Positions 26,890 through 35,940 of a DNA stretch of 64,000 nucleotides are shown one piece after another. How positions within the stretch are numbered: the stretch's first letter is position 1; every line of letters starts with the position of its first letter. The notes below the pieces were generated by a model that saw only the letters and a list, made by a program, of their open reading frames with translations, searched no databases and was not told where the DNA came from. A program made the position numbers and the translations under genes. Origin of the DNA: Catalinimonas alkaloidigena (lineage in GTDB: Bacteria; Bacteroidota; Bacteroidia; Cytophagales; Cyclobacteriaceae); contig NZ_JAQFIL010000001.1 in the NCBI RefSeq assembly GCF_029504655.1, positions 6,081,001 to 6,145,000 of the forward strand, given 5' to 3'.

Positions 26890-27291
26890 TTACAAACCGC
26901 TATCCACCATATATACAAGATGCCACTTTTTTTTTACTGGCTCATATACCATTTTAAAGTAAAACCCGGCATTTTCAGTAAATATTTCGTCCGTAGCCAG
27001 AGTATCGCTTACCTGTAGTTTCCTCTCAAACTCTGTACCTTCCAGATCTGGTTTCTTAAGCATCACCCACTCATCCCTGGTCCACTGATAGGCAGAGTCT
27101 TCTGCTTCGTCCGTCGTCTTAATACCCGATAGCGGAAATTGTATTCGCTCCATTTGAAAGCTGCTATCAGTAAGAAATTTATCGTAAAATTCGTTAAAAT
27201 CCTCTTTTGCAGTCTGAACCTTGGAACTACGGCAAGCTACTGCTAGCAGTAAAGCTAAAAAAATCAGGTTACTAATGGTAAACTTTCTCAT
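26890..27291 (-). CDS. DUF4348-like lipoprotein
   Basis: A 133-residue protein with a signal sequence and lipobox ending in Cys20 (ALLLAVAC). The mature part begins EDFNEFYDKFLTDSSFQMERIQFPLSG, the hallmark of DUF4348, a Bacteroidota lipoprotein family. The remainder (DEWVMLKKPDL, GFYFKMVYEPVKKKWHLVYMVD) looks like a compact alpha/beta fold. No function is known. It lies between kynA and dapA, all on the minus strand, with terminator hairpins separating it from dapA. Confidence 0.75.
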   Translation of the reverse strand: MRKFTISNLIFLALLLAVACRSSKVQTAKEDFNEFYDKFLTDSSFQMERIQFPLSGIKTTDEAEDSAYQWTRDEWVMLKKPDLEGTEFERKLQVSDTLATDEIFTENAGFYFKMVYEPVKKKWHLVYMVDSGL

Positions 27292-27376
27292 AAGTGCGCA
27301 AGATACATAATTTGTCGGCTAATGGGTAGAATTCTCATTTCAACTGCTTGCCACTTGATAGCCATGCCCAAAAGAA

Positions 27377-27405
27377 AAAGCTGATAAACAAAGTTCATCA
27401 GCTTT
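27377..27405 (-). terminator. terminator downstream of dapA
   Basis: AAAGCTGAT (27377-27385) and ATCAGCTTT (27397-27405) form a perfect 9-bp stem; on the minus strand it is followed by TTCTTTT. It lies 114 bases after the dapA stop. Confidence 0.65.
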
Positions 27406-27426
27406 CCCACATCATATTTAAACCTT

Positions 27427-27520
27427 AAGCCTGAATGCGCAATCGTCATTCATTGATAAAGACACCCATCAGCCTATAGAAGGTTGGAAAACGAAGAATC
27501 AATGATTGCGCATAAAGCTT
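27427..27520. repeat. long inverted repeat next to the dapA stop
   Basis: ATGCGCAATC (27435-27444) is repeated inverted as GATTGCGCAT (27504-27513), with CATT/AATG and outer AAGC/GCTT also able to pair. The arms flank about 60 bases and the right arm touches the dapA stop codon. It could be an mRNA 3' stability hairpin. Confidence 0.5.
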
Positions 27521-28406
27521 ACCCCAGTTCATTGATTAGTTTGATGTGTTTCTCTATTTCTTTCATTGTAGCTTCAGTAGGCTCACATAAAGGAAGCCTG
27601 ATTTTGGGGTTGCAATAACCTAAGTGGTGCATTATGGCCTTGATTGGAATAGGGTTGGTCTCTTTCATACTCAGGTTCATAATATCCAGGATACGATAAT
27701 AGGAGCTGCGCGCTTTGTCCCATTCTCCGTTCAGACAATCACGTACCATTTCAGAGGTTGTATGAGGGAGACAGTTAGATACGACGGAGATCAAGCCATC
27801 ACCTCCACAAGCCATAAAAGGTAAGGTGAGAGCGTCATCCCCTACCAATACACAGAAGTCATCCGCGGTACGGCGCATCACATCCATCATCTGATGAATA
27901 TCTCCACTGGCTTCTTTTACCCCTACGATATTCTTATGCGCTGCCAGCCTCAGCAAATTATCCGTTTCCAGGTTGATTGCTGTTCTCCCTTTGATATTAT
28001 AAATAATAATGGGCAAATCTACCGCATCAGCAATAGCGGTAAAGTGGCGATATAAGCCTTCAGGAGTAGGTTTATTGTAATAAGGGTTGATTACCAGGTG
28101 GCCATCCGCACCGGCATCAGCTGCTACCATTGCCAGTTCTATACTTTCCCGGGTATTGTTAGAGCCGGTACCATGAATGACCTGACACCTGCCATTGATA
28201 GTCTTCACCGACCAACGCAAAATTTCTTTATGTTCTTCATGGGAAAGGGTAGGACTTTCTCCTGTAGTGCCTACAAATACGATCCCCTCTACGCCTGATT
28301 CTATCTGCTTCTCTACCAGTTTTTCAAAATCGTCCCAGTCAATTTCATTTTGTTCGTTGAAAGGTGTAATGATGGCAGTATACGTACCCCGAAAAAGTTT
28401 GTCCAT
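27519..28406 (-). CDS. dapA: 4-hydroxy-tetrahydrodipicolinate synthase
   Basis: A 295-residue class I aldolase that condenses pyruvate with aspartate semialdehyde, committing flux to lysine and diaminopimelate. The motif GTTGESPTLSHEEH, the Tyr-containing IIYNIKGRTAINLE and the Schiff-base lysine in GVKEASGDIHQM are in the usual order. The length is normal. A TAACTTTG box upstream suggests its own promoter. Aspartate kinase lies about 8 kb away rather than in the same operon. Confidence 0.95.
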   Translation of the reverse strand: MDKLFRGTYTAIITPFNEQNEIDWDDFEKLVEKQIESGVEGIVFVGTTGESPTLSHEEHKEILRWSVKTINGRCQVIHGTGSNNTRESIELAMVAADAGADGHLVINPYYNKPTPEGLYRHFTAIADAVDLPIIIYNIKGRTAINLETDNLLRLAAHKNIVGVKEASGDIHQMMDVMRRTADDFCVLVGDDALTLPFMACGGDGLISVVSNCLPHTTSEMVRDCLNGEWDKARSSYYRILDIMNLSMKETNPIPIKAIMHHLGYCNPKIRLPLCEPTEATMKEIEKHIKLINELG

Positions 28407-28451
28407 AATGGTAATTTTTACTTAAGCTCCCCGCAATTATGATTTATACCA

Positions 28452-28459
28452 CAAAGTTA
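28452..28459 (-). promoter_or_regulatory. candidate -7 box (TAACTTTG) for dapA
   Basis: On the minus strand TAACTTTG fits TAnnTTTG and sits 46 bases upstream of the dapA ATG. A TTTG lies 25 bases further upstream, slightly beyond the usual spacing. Confidence 0.42.
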
Positions 28460-28491
28460 CAAATTTCACTGAGCGAACCCATACCAAACTT

Positions 28492-29121
28492 TCAAGTCTT
28501 TTGAAGAATCACCACCTGCTTCCGATCATGATAAAGTATGTGGAACCCAAAGTGGTGTGCGATAAAATGAAATGTGTCGGTATGATAGAAGCAAACATGC
28601 GTAATATCTCTGCGGTACCACCACTGCTCAAAGCCTGCTAATGAATGGTATAGATTGGTCATTACACAAAGGAGGCCTTTGGGACGCAATAGGCTGTACA
28701 AGTTCAATAGTTCTTTGCCCGGCTGGAAGAAATGCTCAAAGGTTTCAGTAGAAAATATGAAGTCATACTTTTTTTCAGGCTTTTTAGGAAAAAAATAAAG
28801 ATCATAATGATCACAATGCAAGCAGTACTTCTGATGTAATAGCTGTACAAGTACAGGCGCAGGGCCACAGCCATAGTCTAAACCCTGCATGCCTTCTTTC
28901 AGATAAGGCAATATGGGTTCAATAGACTTTTCAAGAAAGCTCACGTAGCCTTTATCTTCAATGCTATTATGATGCTGCTGATAACGTTTTTTTTCTTCTT
29001 CAATAGACGGAAGCATGCTCCTGGCCAGAAATATCAGCTTGCAATGCTTACAAACATAGTAACAACCACCATCCTGTGTAGATAATTGTTGATGCTGTTG
29101 TCCACTACATAAGGGACAAAT
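28492..29121 (-). CDS. zinc-ribbon SAM-dependent methyltransferase; start codon uncertain
   Basis: The first ATG in frame (29016) would give 174 residues, with SAM motif I (GLDYGCGPAPVL) and the later FIFSTETFEHFFQPGKELL. However, the same frame is open upstream to 29175 and encodes an N-terminal zinc ribbon: ICPLCSGQQ ... CYYVCKHCKLIF, with the CPLC/CKHC pairs typical of this methyltransferase group. No ATG, GTG or TTG occurs in that stretch. ATT at 29121-29119, just before CPLC and 11 bases after the stop of the VTT gene, is the likeliest start if the ribbon is made; I use it here. A frameshift linking it to the upstream gene is possible. Substrate unknown. Confidence 0.7.
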   Translation of the reverse strand: MCPLCSGQQHQQLSTQDGGCYYVCKHCKLIFLARSMLPSIEEEKKRYQQHHNSIEDKGYVSFLEKSIEPILPYLKEGMQGLDYGCGPAPVLVQLLHQKYCLHCDHYDLYFFPKKPEKKYDFIFSTETFEHFFQPGKELLNLYSLLRPKGLLCVMTNLYHSLAGFEQWWYRRDITHVCFYHTDTFHFIAHHFGFHILYHDRKQVVILQKT

Positions 29122-29131
29122 AACCGTCTGA

Positions 29132-29878
29132 TTAGCCTGCTGCCTGTTGATGTTTTTTATTTTTATACCATCTGATTAAGAAATAAACGGCAAAACCCAC
29201 TATTGTTGCTCCTGAAATCCAAAGCATACCTGTCTCTAAGCGCTCGGTATTTTTTCCCAAAATCGCTATCATCGCAATAAGAGGAATAATACCGGCAGTG
29301 GTAGCTGTTATAAATTTCACATAGCGCATTTCTCCCAGGCCAGCCACAAAACTAATGGCATCATTAGATAAAAATGGTGAGACTCTGAACAATACTACTG
29401 CCCATACCCCATACTTTTGAATGTACCCATTGACTTTTTCAGCAGACTTCTGGCCAATAATTTTATCTATAAAGGCATTGCTGGCATGATAGCCTATGAA
29501 ATACGCTATAGTAGCCGCTACAGCGACTGCAACATAAGAAATCACAGAACCCCACCATGGGCCATAAGCTAATGTAGAGACAATCATAAGTAAAGGAGAG
29601 GGGATCACAATCAAGAACATCTGAACAACCATCGCTGCTACGATGATCAGTGGTCCCCAAAAACCAAACCCGTTTACCCAGTCTTTAATTCGCTGATGAT
29701 CGTCGCTGGTAAGCACCTCATAGGCAGTACTCATAAAATCTTGCACGCTAGGGATCAAAAAATAAGAAAGAGCCAATGCTAACACTACGGTTCCACTCAA
29801 TACAAATACCCAAATACTTTGCTTACGTTGTTCTTCCCTTTCCTGGAGTTTTTTCTTAATCCTGCTCTTGACACTCAT
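29132..29878 (-). CDS. TVP38/TMEM64-family (VTT domain) membrane protein
   Basis: A 248-residue integral membrane protein of the SNARE-associated/VTT family (relatives of DedA). Transmembrane helices are near residues 22-43, 75-105, 110-135, 165-190 and 215-235. The family motif region reads GPWWGSVISYVAVAVAATIAYFIG and later VVLFRVSPFLSNDAISFVAGL, matching F-R-x-x-P-x-x-x-x-D. Basic ends flank both termini. Related proteins affect lipid flipping and membrane homeostasis; the exact role here is unknown. The methyltransferase follows on the same strand with a very short gap. Confidence 0.88.
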   Translation of the reverse strand: MSVKSRIKKKLQEREEQRKQSIWVFVLSGTVVLALALSYFLIPSVQDFMSTAYEVLTSDDHQRIKDWVNGFGFWGPLIIVAAMVVQMFLIVIPSPLLMIVSTLAYGPWWGSVISYVAVAVAATIAYFIGYHASNAFIDKIIGQKSAEKVNGYIQKYGVWAVVLFRVSPFLSNDAISFVAGLGEMRYVKFITATTAGIIPLIAMIAILGKNTERLETGMLWISGATIVGFAVYFLIRWYKNKKHQQAAG

Positions 29879-29957
29879 AAAAATAAATTGATGGTAGCTA
29901 AAAAAATTGTTTGGATAGAATGTATAACCCTGCCTGTGGATAAATTGTTATGTAGAA

Positions 29958-31148
29958 CTAATCCACTATCTGCCGCGGTATATCCGCAGGCAAACGGCTC
30001 ATAAGTTCATTATTCAGTTGGTTGGCAAAGTCTGAGAATGAACTGATCGTAATACTACTGTTATCCTGGTTACCGATCAGGATAACTTCATCTCCAACCT
30101 CTACCCCTTCAATGTGGGTGACGTCTACCATAAATAAATTCATGTTGATTAGTCCGCAGATGTTAGCCCGTTTCCCATGGATCAATACAAAGCCTTTGTT
30201 GGAAAGAGAGCGTGAATAGCCATTAGCATAGCCTAAGGGGATAACTGCTACCTTCATATTACGCAGAGCTTGATAGCTGGTACCGTATCCAACAAACTCA
30301 CCTTCATTTACATCTTTGAGATGCATAATATCGGTTTTCCAGGAGATTACCCTGTGCAGAGGATTGTCACTTACCTGGTTGATTTCTACCAGATGCATAT
30401 TATATACATCGGGGCTCGGCCATAGTCCATAAAGTGCGATACCTACCCTAACCATATCCATTCTGGCTTCAGGAATGGTCAAGCCTGCTGCTGATGAAGC
30501 AATATGCCTTAGTTTTGGAAGAACATTCTTCTGCTGAGTCGTTTCATATGCTTCATTGTATCTGATCATCTGCCGCCTGATTCTGAAATGATTGGCCAGC
30601 GTCTCTGCGCCTGCCAGATGGGTACAAAGCCCACGAAAATCGATATGCTCGGCATTAGCCTCTATCAGGTCAAGAGCTTCCTGCATTTGCTCAATTGGAA
30701 GCCCGGTTCTGTTACCCCCAGTTTCTACTTCCAGGTGAATGACAGCTTTCTTTCCTACGCGCTTTGCTGCTTCTACAGACTGACGAATACGCTCAAGGTC
30801 AAACACATAGTACTGTATGTTATTGTAAATTACCCATTCCAGGTCTCGGGAGTAGAGGATACCCATGATCATAATCTCACAGTCAGGCAGGCATGATCTA
30901 AGCACTTCCTGTGCTTCATAGCTTGAGGCTACCGAAAAATGTTTGATACCGCATTTGATCAGCATAGACACAAAATGCTGTGTACCATGGCCATAGGCAT
31001 TGGACTTAACTACTGCTGAGATGATAGGGTCAGCCCCTATCTTATTACGAACAAAAGACACATTATTCTGGAGTGCGCCTAAGCTTAAATCTATTCTTGA
31101 AGAGTGTCGTACTATAGACTTATCAATAGAAGGTATACCTGTTATCAA
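29958..31148 (-). CDS. alr: alanine racemase
   Basis: A 396-residue PLP enzyme that converts L-alanine to D-alanine for peptidoglycan. The lysine that binds PLP is in ISAVVKSNAYGHG (near residue 50). The barrel domain continues with HLEVETGGNRTGL and MVRVGIALYGLWPS, and the C-terminal domain carries the catalytic tyrosine region (GEFVGYGTSYQA) and DEVILIGNQ. The N-terminal 15 residues before SRIDLSLGAL are not conserved, so the start at 31148 is likely but not certain. A TTTG-N19-TAAGTTTA promoter candidate lies just upstream. Confidence 0.93.
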   Translation of the reverse strand: MITGIPSIDKSIVRHSSRIDLSLGALQNNVSFVRNKIGADPIISAVVKSNAYGHGTQHFVSMLIKCGIKHFSVASSYEAQEVLRSCLPDCEIMIMGILYSRDLEWVIYNNIQYYVFDLERIRQSVEAAKRVGKKAVIHLEVETGGNRTGLPIEQMQEALDLIEANAEHIDFRGLCTHLAGAETLANHFRIRRQMIRYNEAYETTQQKNVLPKLRHIASSAAGLTIPEARMDMVRVGIALYGLWPSPDVYNMHLVEINQVSDNPLHRVISWKTDIMHLKDVNEGEFVGYGTSYQALRNMKVAVIPLGYANGYSRSLSNKGFVLIHGKRANICGLINMNLFMVDVTHIEGVEVGDEVILIGNQDNSSITISSFSDFANQLNNELMSRLPADIPRQIVD

Positions 31149-31162
31149 TGTAGTAAAATAAT

Positions 31163-31193
31163 TAAACTTAATATGTCACCGTAGCAGTCCAAA
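31163..31193 (-). promoter_or_regulatory. promoter candidate for alr (TTTG-N19-TAAGTTTA)
   Basis: On the minus strand TTTG (31190-31193) and TAAGTTTA (31163-31170) are 19 bases apart, close to the Bacteroidota consensus. The -7 element ends 14 bases before the ATG, giving a very short leader. Confidence 0.45.
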
Positions 31194-31327
31194 TGGAAAT
31201 GACTTTTAAAGTACAAATCACCTGCTAAAATCACAACTTAACAGCCTTAACACTTATCTATCTTAAGCAGGTAAAAATAAATTAGCCTGCTTTCTAATTT
31301 ATATTTTAATTTATCGTGGAATGTAAG

Positions 31328-31335
31328 TAACTTTG
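31328..31335 (+). promoter_or_regulatory. candidate -7 box (TAACTTTG) for guaB
   Basis: TAACTTTG fits TAnnTTTG and lies 28 bases upstream of the guaB ATG at 31364. No TTTG is seen at the -33 distance. Confidence 0.42.
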
Positions 31336-31363
31336 ACCGGCAAATAAATCTTCTTATTTGCCT

Positions 31364-32833
31364 ATGATGACTGACCCATCTAAGTTTTTGTACGAAGCGT
31401 TCACATATGATGATGTGCTGCTTGTACCTAATTATTCAGAGGTTCTTCCCAGAAACACCGACACTTCAACCCAACTTACCCAAAACATAAGGCTGAACAT
31501 TCCCTTGGTTTCTGCTGCTATGGATACGGTAACTGAGTCTGAATTGGCAATCTCAATTGCTTTATCCGGTGGGCTGGGTTTTATCCATAAAAACATGTCT
31601 ATTGAGGCGCAAGCACACCAGGTAAGAAAGGTGAAGCGCTCACAGAGTGGTATGATTCTGGACCCCATCACCCTGGATATCAATGCTACGGTATTTGACG
31701 CCAAAGCGATCATGCGGGAGAATAAGATTGGAGGCATCCCTGTAGTAGATAAAGATCGTCGGCTGCTGGGTATTGTGACCAATCGTGACCTACGCTTCCT
31801 GAAAGACATGAACCAGCCTGTGCGGGAGATCATGACCAAAGAGAACCTGATTACTGCTGACCTTGGGGTAGGACTGGAAAAAGCAGAAGATATTCTTCAG
31901 GAGTACAAAATTGAAAAACTTCCCATTATTGATAAAGCAGGCAAACTTAGCGGCTTAATTACTTATAAGGATATCCTGAAAAACAAAGACCGTCCTAATG
32001 CCTGCAAAGACGAATATGGCCGCTTGAGAGTGGGGGCTGCAGTGGGCGTTACGCACGATATACTGCAAAGAGTAGAAATGCTCAAAAACGCAGGCGTGGA
32101 TATTATCAGCATAGATACAGCTCACGGTCACTCTAAAGGGGTTATGGAAGCCTGCCGTAAAGTCAAACAAACCTATCCTGAAGTCGAACTGGTTGTGGGT
32201 AACATTGCTACAGCAGAAGGAGCTAAAGCACTTGTAAAAGCAGGAGCCAATGCTATTAAGGTAGGTGTAGGACCAGGCAGTATATGTACTACCCGTATTA
32301 TCGCGGGTGTGGGAGTCCCTCAGCTTTCAGCTGTCTATGAGTCAGCCAAAGCTATAGAAGGAAGCGGAGTACCCGTGATTGCTGATGGTGGAATCCGCTT
32401 TTCTGGTGATGCTGTAAAAGCCATTGCCGCAGGAGCCAGCAGCATTATGATCGGTTCACTGCTGGCAGGTACCGATGAAGCTCCCGGTGAGGTGATTCTT
32501 TATGAGGGCAGAAAGTTCAAATCTTACCGTGGCATGGGCTCAGTAGAAGCCATGGAAGAGGGGTCTAAGGACCGCTATTTTCAAGATGCCGAAGACGATA
32601 TTAAAAAACTGGTTCCCGAAGGCATAGTAGGGCGGGTTCCTTATAAAGGTATGGTAGACGAAGTTATCTATCAGCTTATTGGTGGAATACAGGCAGGCAT
32701 GGGCTACTGTGGTGCCGCAGATATTCCCAGTCTGCAAAAAGCCAGATTTGTTAAAATTACCAATGCGGGCTCACGAGAAAGTCATCCTCACGATATTACT
32801 ATTACGCGTGAAGCTCCCAACTATAGTCCCTGA
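31364..32833 (+). CDS. guaB: IMP dehydrogenase
   Basis: A 489-residue enzyme (ATG 31364; a TTG two codons upstream is less likely). It oxidises IMP to XMP, the rate-limiting step of GMP synthesis. The catalytic cysteine loop reads [20 protein letters not shown], and the mobile flap region [17 protein letters not shown] carries the conserved residues. Two CBS domains (about 95-205) sit between barrel strands, as usual. The phosphate-binding [10 protein letters not shown] motif is intact. A strong terminator follows. Confidence 0.97.
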   Translation: MMTDPSKFLYEAFTYDDVLLVPNYSEVLPRNTDTSTQLTQNIRLNIPLVSAAMDTVTESELAISIALSGGLGFIHKNMSIEAQAHQVRKVKRSQSGMILDPITLDINATVFDAKAIMRENKIGGIPVVDKDRRLLGIVTNRDLRFLKDMNQPVREIMTKENLITADLGVGLEKAEDILQEYKIEKLPIIDKAGKLSGLITYKDILKNKDRPNACKDEYGRLRVGAAVGVTHDILQRVEMLKNAGVDIISIDTAHGHSKGVMEACRKVKQTYPEVELVVGNIATAEGAKALVKAGANAIKVGVGPGSICTTRIIAGVGVPQLSAVYESAKAIEGSGVPVIADGGIRFSGDAVKAIAAGASSIMIGSLLAGTDEAPGEVILYEGRKFKSYRGMGSVEAMEEGSKDRYFQDAEDDIKKLVPEGIVGRVPYKGMVDEVIYQLIGGIQAGMGYCGAADIPSLQKARFVKITNAGSRESHPHDITITREAPNYSP

Positions 32834-32905
32834 AGGCTAAAGTAATTTACAAATTACGAAACTTCTCCATTCCATAATTTATATTAGCTTTGTGCTAGCA
32901 GGCAG

Positions 32906-32941
32906 TTTGCTGTACGATTTACGTACAGCAAATGCTTTTTT
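32906..32941 (+). terminator. terminator after guaB
   Basis: TTTGCTGTACG (32906-32916) pairs perfectly with CGTACAGCAAA (32922-32932) around a 5-nt loop, followed after TGC by a T-run. It lies between guaB and the phosphatase operon. Confidence 0.75.
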
Positions 32942-32960
32942 GCCACGCTATTAATGCCAC

Positions 32961-35051
32961 ATGCGCTTTCACAAAAATGTCATCCGGTTTACACTCTTTC
33001 TGGGTATTATCAGTTGGATTCTGCTGGTTGTCACCGACCTCTCGCTGTTATTTGCAGATATAAATAACATCAGGCCAGGCATACCTGCTGAAACACGATT
33101 GGTGCTGCTCAACCTATTCTTTATTGCCCTATTTTTCTACTACAGGTATATAACAGGAAGAGCAGAGAGGATTAATTTTATTGACCTGCTCTGGCGGGTG
33201 TTCGCTACCGGGCTTCTGGCAACTATTGTTGCGCTAACCATCGTCTTATTTTACAACTTACTAGGCGATAGCCGACTATCACAAAATATATTCCTCAGAA
33301 CTTTTTTTTACCATATTAATATTGGGCTGGTTACTGCTTTCCTCACCTCTACCATTATGGTTTGGAAACAGCTCATACTATACCAAAAATCAAAGAGACT
33401 CATAAGATTGTGGCAGATGTTTGAGTATGCGCTTTTAGCCAGCATTATACTCAATTTTTTCCCGATAGTTGAGTTCAATATTATCTACAATATCATTCTT
33501 GCCTTACTCCTGATACTAGGACTGGTACTATCTATTAACCTTAAATGGGTAGCTTATCTTGATTTTAAGCAGAAGTGGAAGAGCATCATCATCATGCTTG
33601 CCATCAGTATTTTTCTTGTTCTCTTCCTCAACAACTTATATTCATTTGGGCAAACTTTTGACAATCTGTATGAGTCCCCACTCCTTCCCATCAATATACT
33701 GGATGTAGCGTTTATATTAGCACTCTTCGGCTTTACCTTTGTTTACAATATATTCTCCCTGTTGGTCATATTGTTCAACCTTCCTACATCATCAGTATTT
33801 GAGCAAAAGCTGGAGGAGGTAATCAACTTTCAGAGGTTGAGCCAGTCCACGCAGGCAGGCTATAAAGTAGACCAGATCTTTGAAATACTACTTGAAAGCT
33901 CTGTAAAGGCTGTATTTGCAGATGCAGCCTGGGTAGAAACAGATGACTTTGAGCAGCACATTTTGTTGACAAGAGGGGTGGAAGAAGAAGAGATTCCTCT
34001 ACTAAAGGAAAAACTAAAAGGTGATGCTTTACAATCCGACGGAACCAAAGGGCTTAGTAAGCCACGTCTGTCGCGTAAAGACTACCGCTCTCATCGTAAA
34101 AAACATCGTTTGCTTCAGCTCCCTGAATATAAGTCAGTACTTTGGATACCTTTGGTGGTTAAGAATAATACTATTGGCACCCTCGTAGTGCTAAAGGAAG
34201 TAAGTGACGGCTTCAACAAAGAAATGGTAAGTATCATTGGTACCTTTGCCAGTCAGGCATGTATCTCTGTAGAGAACTTCCAGCTTCTCAATGAAACGAT
34301 TGAAAATGAACGTTATAAAGAAGAACTGGAAATTGCGAACCGTGTACATCAGAGCCTTCTTCCGAAGGAACCCGTATCTAATGAGGTCTTTGAGATCGCT
34401 GCTTTTTCAGAAGCTGCCGATCAGGTAGGTGGCGACTACTATGACATCTACCAGATCAATGAACACAAGTTTATCATCATTATCGGAGATGTATCAGGCA
34501 AAGGGACTTCTGCGGCTTTTAATATGGCACAGATGAAGGGGGTATTTCATAGTCTGGCTCAGCTTGATCTCTCTCCCGATAAGTTTCTTGCCTATGCCAA
34601 TAGCGCCTTAAGCCGCTGTTTGGAGAAAACTTCGTTCATCACAGCTTCATTCTTTGTGGTAGATACCCTTCAGTCTACTATTGAGTTTGCACGAGCAGGG
34701 CATTGTCCTACACTTTATTACAGTGCGACCAACCAGTCTGTCACTTATCTGGAAAATCAGGGACTGGGCCTGGGAATAATTCGCAACGAAAAATTTAATC
34801 AATACATAGAAGTAACAAAGGTAAACTATTCGCCGGGAGATATCGTAATGCTATACACCGATGGTATCACTGAAGCGGCTAATTCCGCTAATGAGCAGTT
34901 TGGTTACGAAAGACTTCAGCTTTTCTTAGGAGAGCACGCTACTGAAGATCCGAAAGTAATACAGGAAGCTCTTCTGAAAAATATTTTTGCATTTTGCGAA
35001 GGTCATGCTTTAGATGATGACTATACGGCTCTCATTATTAAGTTCAAATAG
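32961..35051 (+). CDS. membrane SpoIIE/RsbU-type serine phosphatase with GAF domain
   Basis: A 696-residue protein. Residues 1-270 hold about eight hydrophobic segments, a multi-pass sensor region I do not recognise. A GAF domain spans about 290-440 (SSVKAVFADAAWVET ... SVLWIPLVVKNNTIGTLVVLKEV). A helical linker (ENERYKEELEIANRVHQSLLP) leads to a PP2C-type SpoIIE domain at 465-695: DQVGGDYYDIY and IIGDVSGKGTSAA with the metal-binding aspartates, RAGHCPTLYY, and YTDGITEAANSANEQFG. It would dephosphorylate the STAS protein encoded 44 bases downstream. The signal sensed is unknown. Confidence 0.9.
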   Translation: MRFHKNVIRFTLFLGIISWILLVVTDLSLLFADINNIRPGIPAETRLVLLNLFFIALFFYYRYITGRAERINFIDLLWRVFATGLLATIVALTIVLFYNLLGDSRLSQNIFLRTFFYHINIGLVTAFLTSTIMVWKQLILYQKSKRLIRLWQMFEYALLASIILNFFPIVEFNIIYNIILALLLILGLVLSINLKWVAYLDFKQKWKSIIIMLAISIFLVLFLNNLYSFGQTFDNLYESPLLPINILDVAFILALFGFTFVYNIFSLLVILFNLPTSSVFEQKLEEVINFQRLSQSTQAGYKVDQIFEILLESSVKAVFADAAWVETDDFEQHILLTRGVEEEEIPLLKEKLKGDALQSDGTKGLSKPRLSRKDYRSHRKKHRLLQLPEYKSVLWIPLVVKNNTIGTLVVLKEVSDGFNKEMVSIIGTFASQACISVENFQLLNETIENERYKEELEIANRVHQSLLPKEPVSNEVFEIAAFSEAADQVGGDYYDIYQINEHKFIIIIGDVSGKGTSAAFNMAQMKGVFHSLAQLDLSPDKFLAYANSALSRCLEKTSFITASFFVVDTLQSTIEFARAGHCPTLYYSATNQSVTYLENQGLGLGIIRNEKFNQYIEVTKVNYSPGDIVMLYTDGITEAANSANEQFGYERLQLFLGEHATEDPKVIQEALLKNIFAFCEGHALDDDYTALIIKFK

Positions 35052-35095
35052 GGTAAAAGAACATTACGCGCTAACTAGCGTATAACTAAATAGTT

Positions 35096-35437
35096 ATGGT
35101 AGATGTAAGTGTTGATTTTGGTGAAAAATACTGTTTAATCAAAATAAATGGAGAGGTAGATGCTAGCTCGTCTATACATTTGGATGAGGCTATGCAAAAA
35201 GCTGTAAATGCTGAATGTCCAAGGATTTTAGTAGATTGCTTAGATCTTCATTATATTTCATCAGCAGGCCTGGGTGTTTTTATGTCATATATCCAAGAGT
35301 TGGAAGCCAAAGAAAAAAAGCTTGTGCTGTTTAATATGAACGAAAAAGTGTATAAAGTTTTTGAGATATTGGGCTTACATCAATTACTGACTATTGTTGA
35401 TAAGGAAGAAGACGCTAAGAAAGATTTTGTCGAATGA
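35096..35437 (+). CDS. STAS-domain anti-sigma factor antagonist (RsbV/SpoIIAA-like)
   Basis: A 113-residue single STAS domain. The phosphorylation loop reads DLHYISSAGLGVF, with Ser55/Ser56 in the position phosphorylated in SpoIIAA and RsbV. When unphosphorylated, such proteins bind and sequester the kinase encoded next. Its stop overlaps the start of that kinase by 4 bases (ATGA), indicating translational coupling and matched amounts. Confidence 0.92.
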   Translation: MVDVSVDFGEKYCLIKINGEVDASSSIHLDEAMQKAVNAECPRILVDCLDLHYISSAGLGVFMSYIQELEAKEKKLVLFNMNEKVYKVFEILGLHQLLTIVDKEEDAKKDFVE

Positions 35438-35892
35438 ATTACAGTTTCAAAGTACCGTGTTGCAAGGATAAGCTGCAAAGTATCAGAGATTTTGTAACCA
35501 ATATTCTGGGTCATTACAATCTTTCAGAAGTTGATGCACATCAACTGGTACTGGCAGTAGATGAGGTTTGTGCTAATCTTATGATTCATTCTCACCATTG
35601 TAATCCGGATGAGAGCATTGAGCTTATTATTAATGTAGACGAAGGTGCAGGAATTACCTTCGAAATCAGAGATGAAGGTGCGGGTTTCAATATCTGTGAC
35701 TATAAGGAGCCTAACCTTAATGATATTATTGGCACCAAACGTAAAGGAGGAGTTGGTCTAATGCTTGTCAGGCGAATTATGGATCATATAGAATTTGACT
35801 GCTGCTCCAAAAAACGCCACAATATCTATCGTCTTCGTAAAAGCATCACCTTTGCTCCTAAGCCTCCACTTCTTATGAACAAAAAAGCCTGA
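35434..35892 (+). CDS. RsbW/SpoIIAB-like serine kinase (anti-sigma type HATPase)
   Basis: A 152-residue GHKL ATPase. The N-box is LAVDEVCANLMIHSHH, G1 is FEIRDEGAGFN and G2 is KGGVGLMLVRRIMD. In partner switching such kinases phosphorylate the STAS antagonist and hold a sigma factor or other target. No sigma factor lies nearby, so the output is unknown. Its stop codon sits inside the stem of a terminator. Confidence 0.9.
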   Translation: MNYSFKVPCCKDKLQSIRDFVTNILGHYNLSEVDAHQLVLAVDEVCANLMIHSHHCNPDESIELIINVDEGAGITFEIRDEGAGFNICDYKEPNLNDIIGTKRKGGVGLMLVRRIMDHIEFDCCSKKRHNIYRLRKSITFAPKPPLLMNKKA

Positions 35893-35911
35893 TTCTAAAT
35901 CAGGCGTCTTT
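35887..35911 (+). terminator. terminator overlapping the kinase stop codon
   Basis: GCCTGATT (35887-35894) and AATCAGGC (35898-35905) form an 8-bp stem with a 3-nt loop, followed by GTCTTTATTTT. The TGA of the RsbW-like gene lies inside the left arm, which closes the three-gene operon. Confidence 0.65.
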
Positions 35912-35940
35912 ATTTTCAAATCATTATTGTATCTAACTCC

